Shown: one piece after another, positions 45,940-56,724 of the stretch | How positions within the stretch are numbered: position 1 is the stretch's first letter | Layout of the letters: each line of letters opens with the position of its first letter | NCBI GenBank assembly: GCA_023213395.1 | Contig: CM041465.1 | Span: 108,569,741 to 108,633,740 of the forward strand | Origin: Cycas panzhihuaensis | Taxonomy: Eukaryota; Cycadophyta | Direction of reading: 5' to 3' | DNA: 64,000 nt | Translations under genes and position numbers: made by a program | Notes under the pieces: model-generated | Databases searched by the model: none | Told to the model about the DNA's origin: nothing | The model's input: the letters and a program-made list of their open reading frames with translations, nothing else

Positions 45940-46688
45940 CATTGAGTTCTAGGTGGCGATATATCAAGGATTACCTTGACTTTGTCAAGGTTGATTTGAA
46001 TTCCTTCTTTCAACACAAGGAACCCAAGGAGTTTTCCAAAAGTGATGACAAACATGCATTTGAGTAGATTGAGACTTATGTGGTACTTGCAACATCATGC
46101 AAAGATGGCCCACAAGACCAAAGGGTGATAGCCTCTAACGCGTGAGAGACCTATCATATTGTCCATAAAGACCTCCAACATGTTGTTGATAAGGTTGTGG
46201 AAGATGAAATGCATCACCCTTTGATAAGTAGCGCCTGTATTTTTCAGTCTGAAGGGCATTGCCTTATAGGTAAAGGTACCCCACAGGGTGGTGAAGGCTG
46301 TCTTATGGCGATCTTCAGGAGAGATTTGGATTTGATTATAACCAAATAAGCTGTCCATCAAGGACATGACTTCTAACCCAGTAGTTTGATCGATGATCTG
46401 ATCGATAAAAGGGAGTGGGAAATTATCCTTAGGATACACATTGTTGATGTCATGGAGGTCAACACATATCTGAATAGTCCTCTTCTTTTTAGCAATGAGA
46501 ACGATGTTAGACACCCATTTAGGGTAGTTAATAGAAGTGATGAGTCTTGCATCTAAGAGTTTCTCAACCTCCATTTTGATGGCAGTTGAGAGTTTAGGAT
46601 GAAATGGGTGTTTTTTCTGGCACACGGGGCAAGTGCTAGGAATGGTGGTAAGGTTATGGGTGACAATGGACGGGTCAATTCCCTTCAT
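45940..46688 (-). pseudogene. Reverse transcriptase, E2
   Basis: KMEVEKLLDARLITSINYP, CVDLHDINNVYPKDNFPLP and SLMDSLFGYNQIQISPEDR lead to the catalytic box VFMDNMI, in which the second Asp has become Asn. The copy is open over 197 codons. The catalytic change alone would inactivate polymerase activity. Confidence 0.88.
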
Positions 46689-47559
46689 GTCAGAGTAGTC
46701 CCATGTAAAAACATCTCAGAACTCTTGGAATAAAAGGGAGTATTCCCTCACCTCATCAGTAGAACATTCTGCCCCTACCTTAATGACCTTACCTAGGGCA
46801 AGGACTATGTCCTAGGTTGCCCCTATGCACATGGTATTCCCCTCCTTGAAATGAAGGGGGGTAAGGTCAACGGGAAGAGACGGAGTAGGAGATGGGATTG
46901 GGTCAGCAAGAGTGGACCCAATTATTAAGACCTTCTAGTGGCCAAGTCTATGGTGACCAAAAGGAAGGTTGGGCGCAGAGCCCGCTAAGTGCTTAAGTAA
47001 AGCCTCATTGTCTTCAAAGTAATCCACCTCGTAGATGACCATAATTCGAATAGATGAGGCATAAGAAGACATGGGAGCAATGGGTCTATGGTGGTCAGCA
47101 GGCTGTCCAACATCCCAAGAGACTCTAAGGAAGAGTCAGGAAGAGTCGGGAGGGAGCCCCTCATAAGGGGCAAAATGAAGTCCCTCGGATTCATCACCTG
47201 TGGGGGGCATTGAAGATGAAGAGTCAAGGATCGGTGGATCAATGCATGCAATAACATGTGATACAAGGGGATGATCAGTCTCTCCAATGAGTGGGGTCCT
47301 AAGTTAGGACCTAGAGCAAGGAGAGTGTTTCCTACTAGTGCAAAGGAAGGAAACAGGGTGAGGAAGGTCCTCATCCTCACAACGGGACTCGTCATCGCTA
47401 AATATGACAAGGCACCCATAACTTCTGACACCAATAGGAGTGAAACAGGTAAGGCTCGAGGAAGAAGATGTGGGATCTCCTTCAGGATGAGATGAATCAG
47501 GAATGCCGATAGAACAAGCTAAGGCATGGGTGGAAGGGCCTTTGTCCCCCTTCACATGA
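46689..47559 (-). pseudogene. Protease-RT linker, E2
   Basis: A Ser/Pro/Asp-rich stretch equivalent to 7081-8009, interrupted by a frameshift near 47.43 kb and by stops. No domain is recognised. Confidence 0.6.
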
Positions 47560-48010
47560 CTATGGCTTGCTTAATTGGTTTGACAAGATTATTTAATAGG
47601 TGGGCATTTGCAGGAAACAATCCCCATTCGTCTATCATGGATGAACTTGATTTGGCCCCAGCGGGTTGAACACACAGCTCTCATTTGATTGAGCCATGGT
47701 CGACCCAAAAGAAGATTGTAGTCGATGTCTACATCGAGGACTATAATGTCAGTGAGGACAGTCTTGTCCTCAAAAGTGAGAGGGATCAAAACGGATCTTA
47801 AGGGAATGTTCTTGCTACCATTATAGTCTTGGCATTACCATGGAATAGGTTCCAAGGCAGAAATGCTAAGCTCTTACATGACACGTAAGGGCATGGCATT
47901 AATAGAAGAACCATTGTCAACAATGGTCCTTTGCAAAGTGCAATCAGCTGTATCACTAGTAATGGTAAAAGGGAAGTTCCACTGGTGCTCCCTTTCACAA
48001 GAAGTAGGAA
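47560..48010 (-). pseudogene. Aspartic protease, E2
   Basis: The active-site loop TIVDNGSSINAMPLRVM at about 47880-47935 is the intact family form. It is followed by VLDVDIDYNLLLGRPWLNQM and IKFIHDRRMGIV. One stop lies after RVM and another near 47.8 kb. Confidence 0.82.
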
Positions 48011-50560
48011 GGTCTTTAGGGTCAAAGGAAATGACGGGCTCATGACCTTGGGCAATACCCAAACCGTGAATGAGCGCATCACCCAATCCTAAAGCTTCTA
48101 AAAGGAGTGTCTGTTGTTCAGGATAACTTCTCAAGACATCCATAATGGACATCCCAGTGGCCACGGTATAAAGATCATCGATAACAGAAAAGGACTTCCC
48201 CTTTACCGTAGGTTGAGGAAGGGCTCTCTTGAAATTGTTGCAACCTAGATGAACAAGAATGGTCTTGGTAAGTAAAGGGACTTCTAGAAAGGAGGTTTCC
48301 GGAAGAGGATCAGGATGTGGAATGAATGAAGAGGCGTCGATCGCCTCTTTAGTGGCTTCAGACTGAGTTAAGGCATATAGAGGGGTGACCTCAAGCATCT
48401 GGATCACCTTCTTCCCCTTATTTCAAGATTATGATGGTGAAGAGGTATGACGATTTGGGGAATGTGAGGTAGAAGATGAACCTCGCGTGCCCTTCCTTTT
48501 ACCGTGTGAAGGGCGCAGATTCAGAGATCTCCCTTGGTTCTGGTTATTCTTCGGTTGAGAGTTGCGATCACGCTCCCCATGCTTGGGGAATAGATCTCTA
48601 TGGATCGACTAGTCAAGGTTGGGCCTTAAGGCCCGTTTGGGAGATGAGTCATATTATAAGGCATCCCTAGGATGTTGAACCTGGTAACACGAATCGTCAT
48701 GGAAGTATTCTCCATGAACAGAGCACCACTTCTTCTCAAGTGAGAAATTAGATTTCCTTACATGAGAGGACTGGGTGTTGCCACCCTTAGAAGGAACTAC
48801 TTGGGAAGCTTATTGGATTGGTTTGTTAGATGTGGGTGACGAAGGAGCTTGAAGTTTAAGTTCCTTCATCGTACATTCGAATGAATGTATGGCGAAGGTA
48901 AATGGGTCTAGGGTCTTCTCGGTCGAATGGGAAGAAGACCTGATGGATTATTAAGGTTTAGTTCCTTTGGTCAGAGGAGGTGCCTCACATCACTATGAGG
49001 GCTTAAGGGGCTTCTTGAGTCCAACCTAGATCTTAATAGCTTCAAGTACTAAGAACTTTGCAATGGCAGAATTACATGTGGTTGCCCCCATCTTAAGGAC
49101 TTCCACATGGACTTCAGGGTATAGTGCATTAACGAAGAGATCCCTCTTCAATTCCTCAGGCAAAATAGCCTTAGTGGAATGGAGGAGGTCGTGGAATCGT
49201 CGCACAAAGTCACAATTCATCTTCTCGTGACCTTATTTAGGTGAGAGGAGAGATTTCATTCCACTCTCAAAAGGATGAGCCACATCAAAATAGTTGATGA
49301 ACTCATCCACAAGTTATTGGAATGAGAAGATGGAATGAGCGGGTAGGCGATAGAACCATTTGAGGGCATCACCTTGAAGAGATCATGGAAATAATTTCAT
49401 TAATATATGATCATAGGCTCAGTAGTCTATGCATGCCATAGAGAAACTATGGACATGCTCTACTAGATCCTACAATGAAGTTCCATCGAACTTGAGAACT
49501 TTGGGGGGATGAGGCGGTAAGTTAATCCTTAGCACCTCGATAGACAAGGGTGTCAATCTATAATCCATAAAAGGATGATCCTTCACCTGGATCATAGGAT
49601 CGGCAAAAGATAAGGAAAGCAATGAATAAGGAACAGATGGGGGTGGAGGGTCCATCCCTCCTTGAGGAAATGCCCCTTGTTGAAAAGGGACTTGAGGATA
49701 AGTGCCTTGAAAGGAAGTTGGGTTTCCTTGCGAAGGCATAGCGTAAGGAGCTACGTAAGGTAATGGAAATGAGGGGTGAGGGACCAAGTTCTGCCCATAT
49801 AGGCCACCCATGATGTATAGCCTAGAGGTATGTAAAGAGAAGACCCACTATGTTAGGTTTGGGCATATATGAAAACGAGTCTCACATGACTAGTAGTAGA
49901 TGTGTAAATAGGACCCTTAGGTCCAACAGGAAATGCGTGTACCACGTTTGGAGGTGGCATATTATCTTGATTAGGGAGAGGTATGCTAACCCCAAGCTGG
50001 GAGAAAGACATACTGCGAGAGGTCCCAGAAGAATTGGGACCGTGATCAGAAGTAGAAGGTGCAATGGATGTCCCTAGAGTAGATGTAAAGATCAAACAGG
50101 ATGGATGTAGTGGGACAAATAGGTTACTTATTATAGGTGGAGTAGAAGTAGATGAAGGTAGTAGGGCAGACGTGGATGAGGACGGTGCCTCACCACGCAA
50201 GGCATCTTCAAACCACTTAAGACATGGTTGAAGGCGAGCATCTCGAAAGCACTTGTTGAGGGCTTCAACCACATCGATGAGAGGGGTATCCACCTCATTG
50301 TAAGAGGTGGATGGGACCTCAAATAAAGTGAAGCCCTCAGGACTCTCCTTGTAAGAATCACCACCTGGGTGATGAATCTCAAGAGAAGATGGACCCTCTA
50401 CTCCATGAGTAAAGGGATGGATATCAAGTAGGTGTTGTTGATCACTCGGATAGTAGATAGGATCATCACCCTCATGGGTGGACCCTGGGAAAGATATGGG
50501 AAACTCATGAGCTCTGAAAGTAAAGGCATGGTATGCCCAATCTGAAGGATATCCTTCCAT
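48011..50560 (-). pseudogene. Gag, E2 (near full length)
   Basis: The ATG at 50560 opens MEGYPSDWAYHAFTFRAHEF, the same start as E5 at 63002. A 236-codon N-terminal part (Pro/Ser-rich, with DDPIYYPSDQ and PLIDVVEALNKCF) is open. A deletion near 49.83 kb shifts the frame before the YGQNLVPHP region. The core has DALKWFYRLP-like residues, FINYFDVAHPFES and CDFVRRFHDLLHS, then KRDLFVNALYPEV. The knuckle (about 48715) keeps C-x2-H-x4-H but its last Cys is displaced (CSVHGEYFHDDSCY). Confidence 0.85.
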
Positions 50561-50654
50561 TGTCAAATTAAATATGATGATGGAAGGAGGCAGTATGTAG
50601 GATCTTCTAACAAAGGGGATAAACCTCGTAGGTGATGTGAGAAATGTCACATAC
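50561..50654 (-). other. Leader and eroded PBS of E2
   Basis: On the minus strand TATGTGACA next to the LTR end aligns with TGGCGACCA of E5. The leader is shorter than the 255 bp in E5. Confidence 0.5.
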
Positions 50655-53416
50655 TAGATGCATGTCTACGAGATAATCAATAAGCTTGGTAGTAGTGATG
50701 ATGGTCGATGGTGATATCGAAGGTGTGGGCGAAAACCTACAAGCAAAGAAAGTATCACATAGGGTGCCCCGTGCGCCAGAGCACAAGTTCGGGACCTGCG
50801 GATAATACCTAACTACCTTGAAGTGGCCCTCTATCTAGTAAAGAGAGAGGGAATATAGGGAGGGTATCCTGGATAGACTCAAGAGGAAGGTCCTCCCATC
50901 CTTGGATGGTTGAAAGGGTAGAAGAGGAATCCTCAAAGGTTTCCCTCTGATGGAGGGAAACAAATGTGGACAAGGTAGGTGAGAGCCTACGATGTGGCTG
51001 GGTTCCTCTTGGTTATTTGACCAAGCAAATAAGGCCAAGACAAGGGGGGAGAGAAAAAGAGAGAGACAACTAGACCAAAGTTTCCTTTAACGATTTAAAG
51101 AGCAAATGAAAAAAGAAAAGGGAATAGGTGTCATACATACAAGTAAGTAATATCAAATAGAATGAACCGAAAGGGTAAGTTAGGCTTTGTAGAAAAAAGG
51201 AAAGAGGAGAGTAAGTTTCCTATAACATCCTTTTCCTATAGGGGTTGAGTATATGACATGCAAGTATACAAATATAAATGAGAGATACTATTTTTCCTTT
51301 TTACTTTTACATGACCTACTTAGCTAGAACATATATTCCAAATAAAAGTAAAGGAAGGGAAATGGGGGGTTAAAGGAAAGAGGTGCATACCCAAAAGATG
51401 TAGCAGCCGATAGGAGGCCTCACCCATGTGCAAAGCATGTCCTTGCATCAACCCATGTATGTGTAACCAAGTCTTGACATGGACGATGGGGGCTTCCTTA
51501 CCTCCCCTTTGTGAAAAGAAAGCAGAAGGGAAGAAAGCAAAAGCAAAGGAAGACGGTAGATCTTACCCGGATCCAAATGCATTATACCCTTATAAGGAAG
51601 CGCCACACAAACCTACACACAAAGGGGCTTATGCCTTCCAAGAAGGGGCTGCAAAAATAAGCTATATATGTGCAAGTATATATGTGTAATGTTTGTGTCA
51701 AAATGTTAGGAAAAACAACCGCTGCAAGAAGCTCTAAAATCCTCTCTCAAGCAAGCATGTAAATCAAGCTAAATGAAGCGAAGGGAAGCCTCAAGATGGC
51801 TAACCCTCCGCTGGGTTCTCCACATAACTCTTTATCACAACAAGATGAGGGTAAATACAACTAAGGACAACTAAGAGACACAAGGAAAAAAGTGGCAAAG
51901 CATTGGGGAAATATCCAAGGTGCGGAGTTGCTATGGGAAGTAATCTGGTGCACAAACCCTTGCTAATGATATCAAGGGGTACCTAACAATACAAGGGACA
52001 CTACAGGGGTCCAATCAAGAGGCATGTAGGCCTAGAACCAACGCAACAAGGGGCTGCATATGCTGATAATCCAACACAGGCCTAGGGCTCACCAACTCCT
52101 AATTATCCTAAGAGGAGCATGGAGCAAGAGAAGAGAAGGTAGGAAGGGGATTACCCTTGGAGAGTAGGATTGAGTTGGGGGCTTCCCTACCTTGCTCTCT
52201 TCACCCAACCTTGTGGTTCTTCTCCCACTACTCCCTTAAGGAAAACTAGCAGAGGGAAGGTAGAGACCCAGGAGCAACAAGCCAAACTTAATGAAAACAA
52301 GCTTTGCTACGGTTAAACCTGAAGGAAACTAGTAAACAAATCAAGAAATAGGTTAAATATGGAGATAGCTTACCATAAATCTGGAGAAAAGGGTATGGAG
52401 GACCATTGGCCGATATAGATGTGTCTACCCCGCACCAAGAGAGAGAAGAGGATCCTTGCAAGGGTTTGTAGGAGGAATCCTAAGAGACAACTGAAAGAGA
52501 TACTTGCTGAGTGACGTGGAGAAGAACAACACCAAAATTTACTTGATAATACCTGGAGAGAGGCTTCTCACCATGGAAGAAGGTTATTGCAGGTGGATCC
52601 TGGCCTAGAGTTGTAGGAAACATAGGCCTGCAAGTGCACCTGTAGCAGGAAGAGAAGAGGACAGAAAGTTATAGTAGGAAACGGTTGTGTTGAAGAGCAA
52701 AAAAAATCTAAGAGTCCTCAAAATGATGAGGGTTTTGATACTTATACCCATCCCAGCCCTAAGTGAGTGAATAGGGTGCGAATAGGGCTGAGGTAGATGT
52801 GAATCCACGTGGCGATTTTATGGGAAATGCGAGAATTACCATGGTAGTTTTAAAAACCAACTGACAACAGTCGCACCACAGTAAACTTCATGGTATCGCT
52901 AAGTTTACAGCGATGCGAGATCAGAAAGCCAGAATGGAAAAAATCTGGGTTTTGGGAGCCTAAGGAGGTGATGTGGTAGGCCTGAGAGGGACTGGACCTC
53001 CTATCTAGGTGGTTGAGATAGTCCAGAATGCACTTGGATAAAGGCGAGCAGAGCATCAATGGGCAAAGATCCCAGAAACAACGTGTTAGGAGCTCAAAAT
53101 CGAGGTATGAACAGGTCATACAAACCAAAAGGAACTCGAGGCAGTGTGGAGATAACGCGGAGGGTCGTATAGTGCCATGGGAATGCCTACCTTATGGAAA
53201 GGTAGGTCCCACTAGGTCGTCATAGGCTCACAATATGACAAGTAGCATGAACAGGCAACAGATGCAAAGTGATCATACAAATGAGGTAAGTAGTCATGCA
53301 ATGAGGCATCACTTCTGTCAACCTTTCCAAAGAAATAGTACGAGTGAAAAGGAAGAAGTATACCTGAGCCTACCTGAGTCGACCTGTCCATATCCATTCC
53401 CGATAGCTAGGAAACA
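50655..53416 (-). repeat. LTR shared by E2 (5' LTR) and E3 (3' LTR), type II
   Basis: On the minus strand it starts TGTTTCCTAGCTATC at 53416 and ends CATGCATCTA at 50655. Its right neighbour is the polypurine tract and 3' region of E3; its left neighbour is the PBS and gag leader of E2. A TATAAG core lies at 52741-52746. The palindrome region is near 52870-52925. Confidence 0.85.
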
Positions 53417-53867
53417 CTACCCCCTTGGCAATAGAGCCTCACTGCTTAAAAGCATAGTGTGATGGCAAATGCTGGCAACAAAACTATTAGTAGCATATGC
53501 ATATGTATATAAATAAATCATGATCATAACAAGAGTCAAGGGTGCCGGCAAGTGTCATGGTAGAACGTGTCGATACAAGGACAGGGGTGGAGACATACAG
53601 GGGCTACCCATGTGCCACCTGGGAATCGACTGGAAGCTAAGAAAGATAAGGAGGTTGCCCCCATCATGAAAATATAAAGAGATGTGAATGATAATGTCAA
53701 GTAAAAGGGTACATGAGCAAACCTGGTAGTCGTTATAGTTTAACCTCATTAGCAGCTAGATTTTGGAGGTGTAAATGGATCACAAGGTGATCTGCATGAC
53801 GGCCTAAGACTTAGGTGATAAAGCGATCAGGAAAGTCTCAGGGGCAGTCAATAAGAAGAGGAAGGCG

Positions 53868-54259
53868 GTGCTTAAGGATGAGGCGAATGAGACTAACTGC
53901 CTCAGTGTTGAGGGCCCGAGGAATGTGTTAGATGTCGACAGACTAGAAATTAGCCAGCAGGGATTTAGCGATCGAAGCAAGGGCTCTCAAATGAGGGCAT
54001 TGCACGTGGTAAACCTGGGTGAGATGGGACACCACCACTTGGGAGTCGCAAAGAAGAACAATAGATCCATGATGGAAGCGGAGTGCATCGGTGAGGGCTT
54101 TAATAATGGTCATGTACTCGGCTTTGTTATTGGTGGCCTTAGGGAGAAAGATTCTAGAACGCAGGAAGTTGTATCCGAAGAGCTGTGAAGAATCCATGCA
54201 GCGGTAGAAGGTCCAAGATTACTGCAGCTTTCGCCATCAGTAAAGATAAAGAGAGACAT
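53868..54259 (-). pseudogene. aRNH, E3 copy
   Basis: The start is the ATG at 54259 (MSLFIFTDG, catalytic Asp kept). A one-step frame change near 54.19 kb is followed by LPKATNNKAEYMTI and LLCDSQVVVSHLTQVYHV, running open to ARSL-like residues (AKSLLANF). The sequence further on corresponds to the HIPRALN.EA tail. The Glu and central Asp are kept. Confidence 0.8.
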
Positions 54260-54965
54260 AGATGATAAAATGAAATGTCTCAGTAGAGAAAATATGCAAT
54301 AATGTAAGAGTCAGAGCAAAAGAGGCTAGTAAGGCAAGCAATAAATAGTCGTAAAGGGTAGGAGGACCTAGCAATGAGGCTACCCAAGGGCAAGAGCAGG
54401 CTATCTGACCACTGGCTGAGAGTGGGCAGCAAAAGGGCACCTTAGAGTGCCAAAGGCTGCTTTAGAAAGCAAAGAATGACTCCAAACGGAAGGAGCATTC
54501 CCTTTGGAGGCCCCAGGGGCAAGAAAGAGCTACAAAAATGGGTCCAGGATGGTAAAACGAGCGAAACGAGTATAAACTCAGGAATGCATGGGAGTGGCAT
54601 GCAAAACGAGATAAAAGGGCCCTACGAAAAATGCATTGGTGGGGTGCCATAAATGCATCCACAAGAAGATGTGAAATGTAGGTTGTAGGATCACAACAGG
54701 CGACAGGGCCAGAAGGCAAAGGTGATTAGGGGTAAAGAACGATCCAAAGGGCTGTCACGAGGGCTGAAATGGAGATAGTGCCCATCAGGATCCCTGCCTA
54801 TATAAGGAAAATCGATGAAAACATGATTCATTTTCATGGGCTCTCAAGCAAATCCAGAGTTATTTCCTTATGCAGCGGAGCGCTACCCAACTTCAGAGGC
54901 ATGTGGAGGGAGATCAGATCATCAGACTAGAGCCAGAGGACAGTCATTGGGACCATGGGGGTAAG
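54260..54965. promoter_or_regulatory. Divergent spacer of E3 with TATA box
   Basis: It has TATATAA at 54799-54805 for the plus strand, with 160 bp to the ATG. It is homologous to 776-1462. Nothing else is recognised. Confidence 0.5.
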
Positions 54966-55455
54966 ATGGCGAGTGCTAGGCCAGATCTAGTGAGTGGACC
55001 TCTAGAAACCTAACCCATATCGTGGTTTTAAGTTCATTGTTTTTTATTGCTTTTATGTAGGTTTCTTAGGCCCCATATGGGTGAAAAAGGACCTCCTAGA
55101 GTCTGAATTGGATGCAGAGAGAGGCAGGATCGGGGCATTAGGTAGGCCAGGTCCTAGTGGGCCTGGTTGTGGCCCACGTAAAAGAAATTTTTTGGCAGGA
55201 AAACCCCCCCTTTTAGTGGGGTGCCATTTGGACCGTGGCAAAGATCACGGTGCTGCGATCTTTGCCTCAGGGCCCTGATCGCCGTGGAACCCAGGCCAAA
55301 CTTCACGGTGGCACAGTGAAAAGGCAAAACTGCAAAAAAAAGAAGATAGGGGCCCGAGGGGCCCTAAATCTCAATCAAGTGAGGTTGAGAGATAGTCCAG
55401 GAGATGAGGAATGAGTGTAGATCAAGTGCTGACTAGTTTTATGGCATTTTACAAG
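54966..55455 (+). other. First exon and intron region of E3 PMD gene
   Basis: ATGGCGAGTGCTAGG (54966-54989) is followed by GTGAGT at 54990, as in E1. ESELDAERGR lies at about 55100-55129 in a frame open from 55081 to 55278. The palindrome counterpart is at 55292-55315. The acceptor region ends ACAAG at 55455. Confidence 0.5.
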
Positions 55456-56639
55456 CTATGATCATGATAGAGAACCACGAGAACATCGGGATGGCAATGC
55501 TGAGCTTTATCGAGATGATGACTAGGGAGGACAAGGAGATCCTATGGAGATGTGGCCTACTAAAGGTCACGGGGACACCCTAGTACATGTGAGACTAGCG
55601 GTTGTTGGTTGATATTGTGTCACATTGGGACAGGAGGAGGCACGTCTTCCATCTACCCTAGGTGGGGGACGTATCAGTGACGCTTGGGGATATCAGGAGG
55701 ATATTGGGAGTACTGGCGATGGGGAGGCCGGTGGCACTAGGAGCGCTGCCTAATAATGAGGCAGTACACAGGGAGACATCCATGTTCTTCATGGGTTTGG
55801 ACAGATGGGAGAGGCAACAGATTCCTTTTTAGACCATGGTTATGTCAGGGGTTCCTCGAGTGAGGAAGTTGATTACACTGTGCATTCTATTCCAGATATC
55901 CCAGAAACAAAACTATAGAGACATATCGAGTGGATGGATAGATGCAGTATGCTGGTGTGAGGCGGGAGAGCAGATGGACTGGGCCACCTTAATAGCGGTG
56001 AACTTCGTCGCATAGCTAGACGTTATTAGGGTAGTAGGCAAGAGTGGACTATCCTACAATACGTTATTACAGTGTTGGTTCTTTGACCACTCTGCAGCAA
56101 AGGTGCTGTGGGGACCACACCCCATCTCAGAGTGGGCCCTGATGGTCCACAGATGGCAGACCAGGCTGAGAGGACCGAGGACTAGGCATATGTTCGTTGC
56201 TCAGTGGCGGCTACATCACTAGACCTCCTTACCATGACAGATTATATAGCAAATCCATACAGAGCGGTGAGGTGGGATAGTGACGACGAGGCAGGAGGAG
56301 TAGGAGTGCCCCCGGGAGATGATGAGGGTGATGACGATGTTGATGGGGCTAGTCCATCATGACTTGTAGGAGAGGCAGGTCCATCAGGGATAGCAAGTGG
56401 AGAGGCTGGCTTATTAGGGACTACGGAGGAGGGTAGGGGCCCAGTGACACAGGCCTAGAGGCTACGGATTGTCAGGAGATCCAAAGAGGCAGCAACTTCC
56501 CCAACCACAGAGAGGAGAGATGCTCTAGCAGCTGAGGCAGTGGGAGAGGAGGTACCTAAGGAGGAGGAGGTACCTACAGCTGGCAGAGTGCCAGAGAAGG
56601 AGGCAGTCACCCAAGGAGAGGAGCCGACAGCCACACCAG
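55456..56639 (+). pseudogene. PMD exon of antisense gene, E3 copy
   Basis: The reading contains RRRHVFHLP, GDVSVTLGDIRRILGVLAMG, LPNNEAVHRETSMFF, GWIDAVCWCEAGEQMDWATL and SYNTLLQCWFFDHSAA, and further on the GP-rich and Glu-rich tail with EVPKEEEVPTAG. It is the best copy for LGDIRRILG and LLQCWFFDH. Several stops and a shift are present. The splice donor at the end is mutated (GAGGAGACA in place of AGGTGAGAC). Confidence 0.8.
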
Positions 56640-56724
56640 AGGAGACATGACCTTCTCCTATCGTCGTTTGATTACTAGACGTATATATATTGTTTGGTTT
56701 TAATTTGATATTCGTATAGATATA
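56640..56724 (+). other. Remnant of E3 PMD intron cut by E4
   Basis: It follows the E2 intron sequence (TTCTCCTAT, then TTTGATT) until it meets the E4 LTR end. No coding. Confidence 0.55.

Larger units (their letters stand above)
36581..53416 (-). mobile_element. E2: nearly complete element with both LTRs
   Basis: It has a 3' LTR at 36581-39333, an internal region at 39334-50654 and a 5' LTR at 50655-53416 that is shared with E3. Gag core, PR, RT, RH and most of INT lie in one reading frame from 49811 down to 44577, which shows that the family encodes a single gag-pol polyprotein. Flanks do not show a target-site duplication because the right side is E3 sequence; the left side is copia pol. 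LTRs differ clearly by eye, so the copy is old. Confidence 0.88.
53417..56724 (-). mobile_element. E3: 3' part of an E-family element
   Basis: Polypurine tract, aRNH, divergent spacer and antisense PMD exon lie in the standard order. At 56724 the sequence is cut by the end of the E4 3' LTR. The rest of E3 (gag-pol and 5' LTR) should lie to the right of E4, beyond the window. Confidence 0.82.

Noticed and set aside
36581-53416. Simple E2 insertion with a target-site duplication
   Set aside because: The bases next to the outer LTR ends (GAAAG and CTACC) do not match, and the right side is E3 internal sequence.
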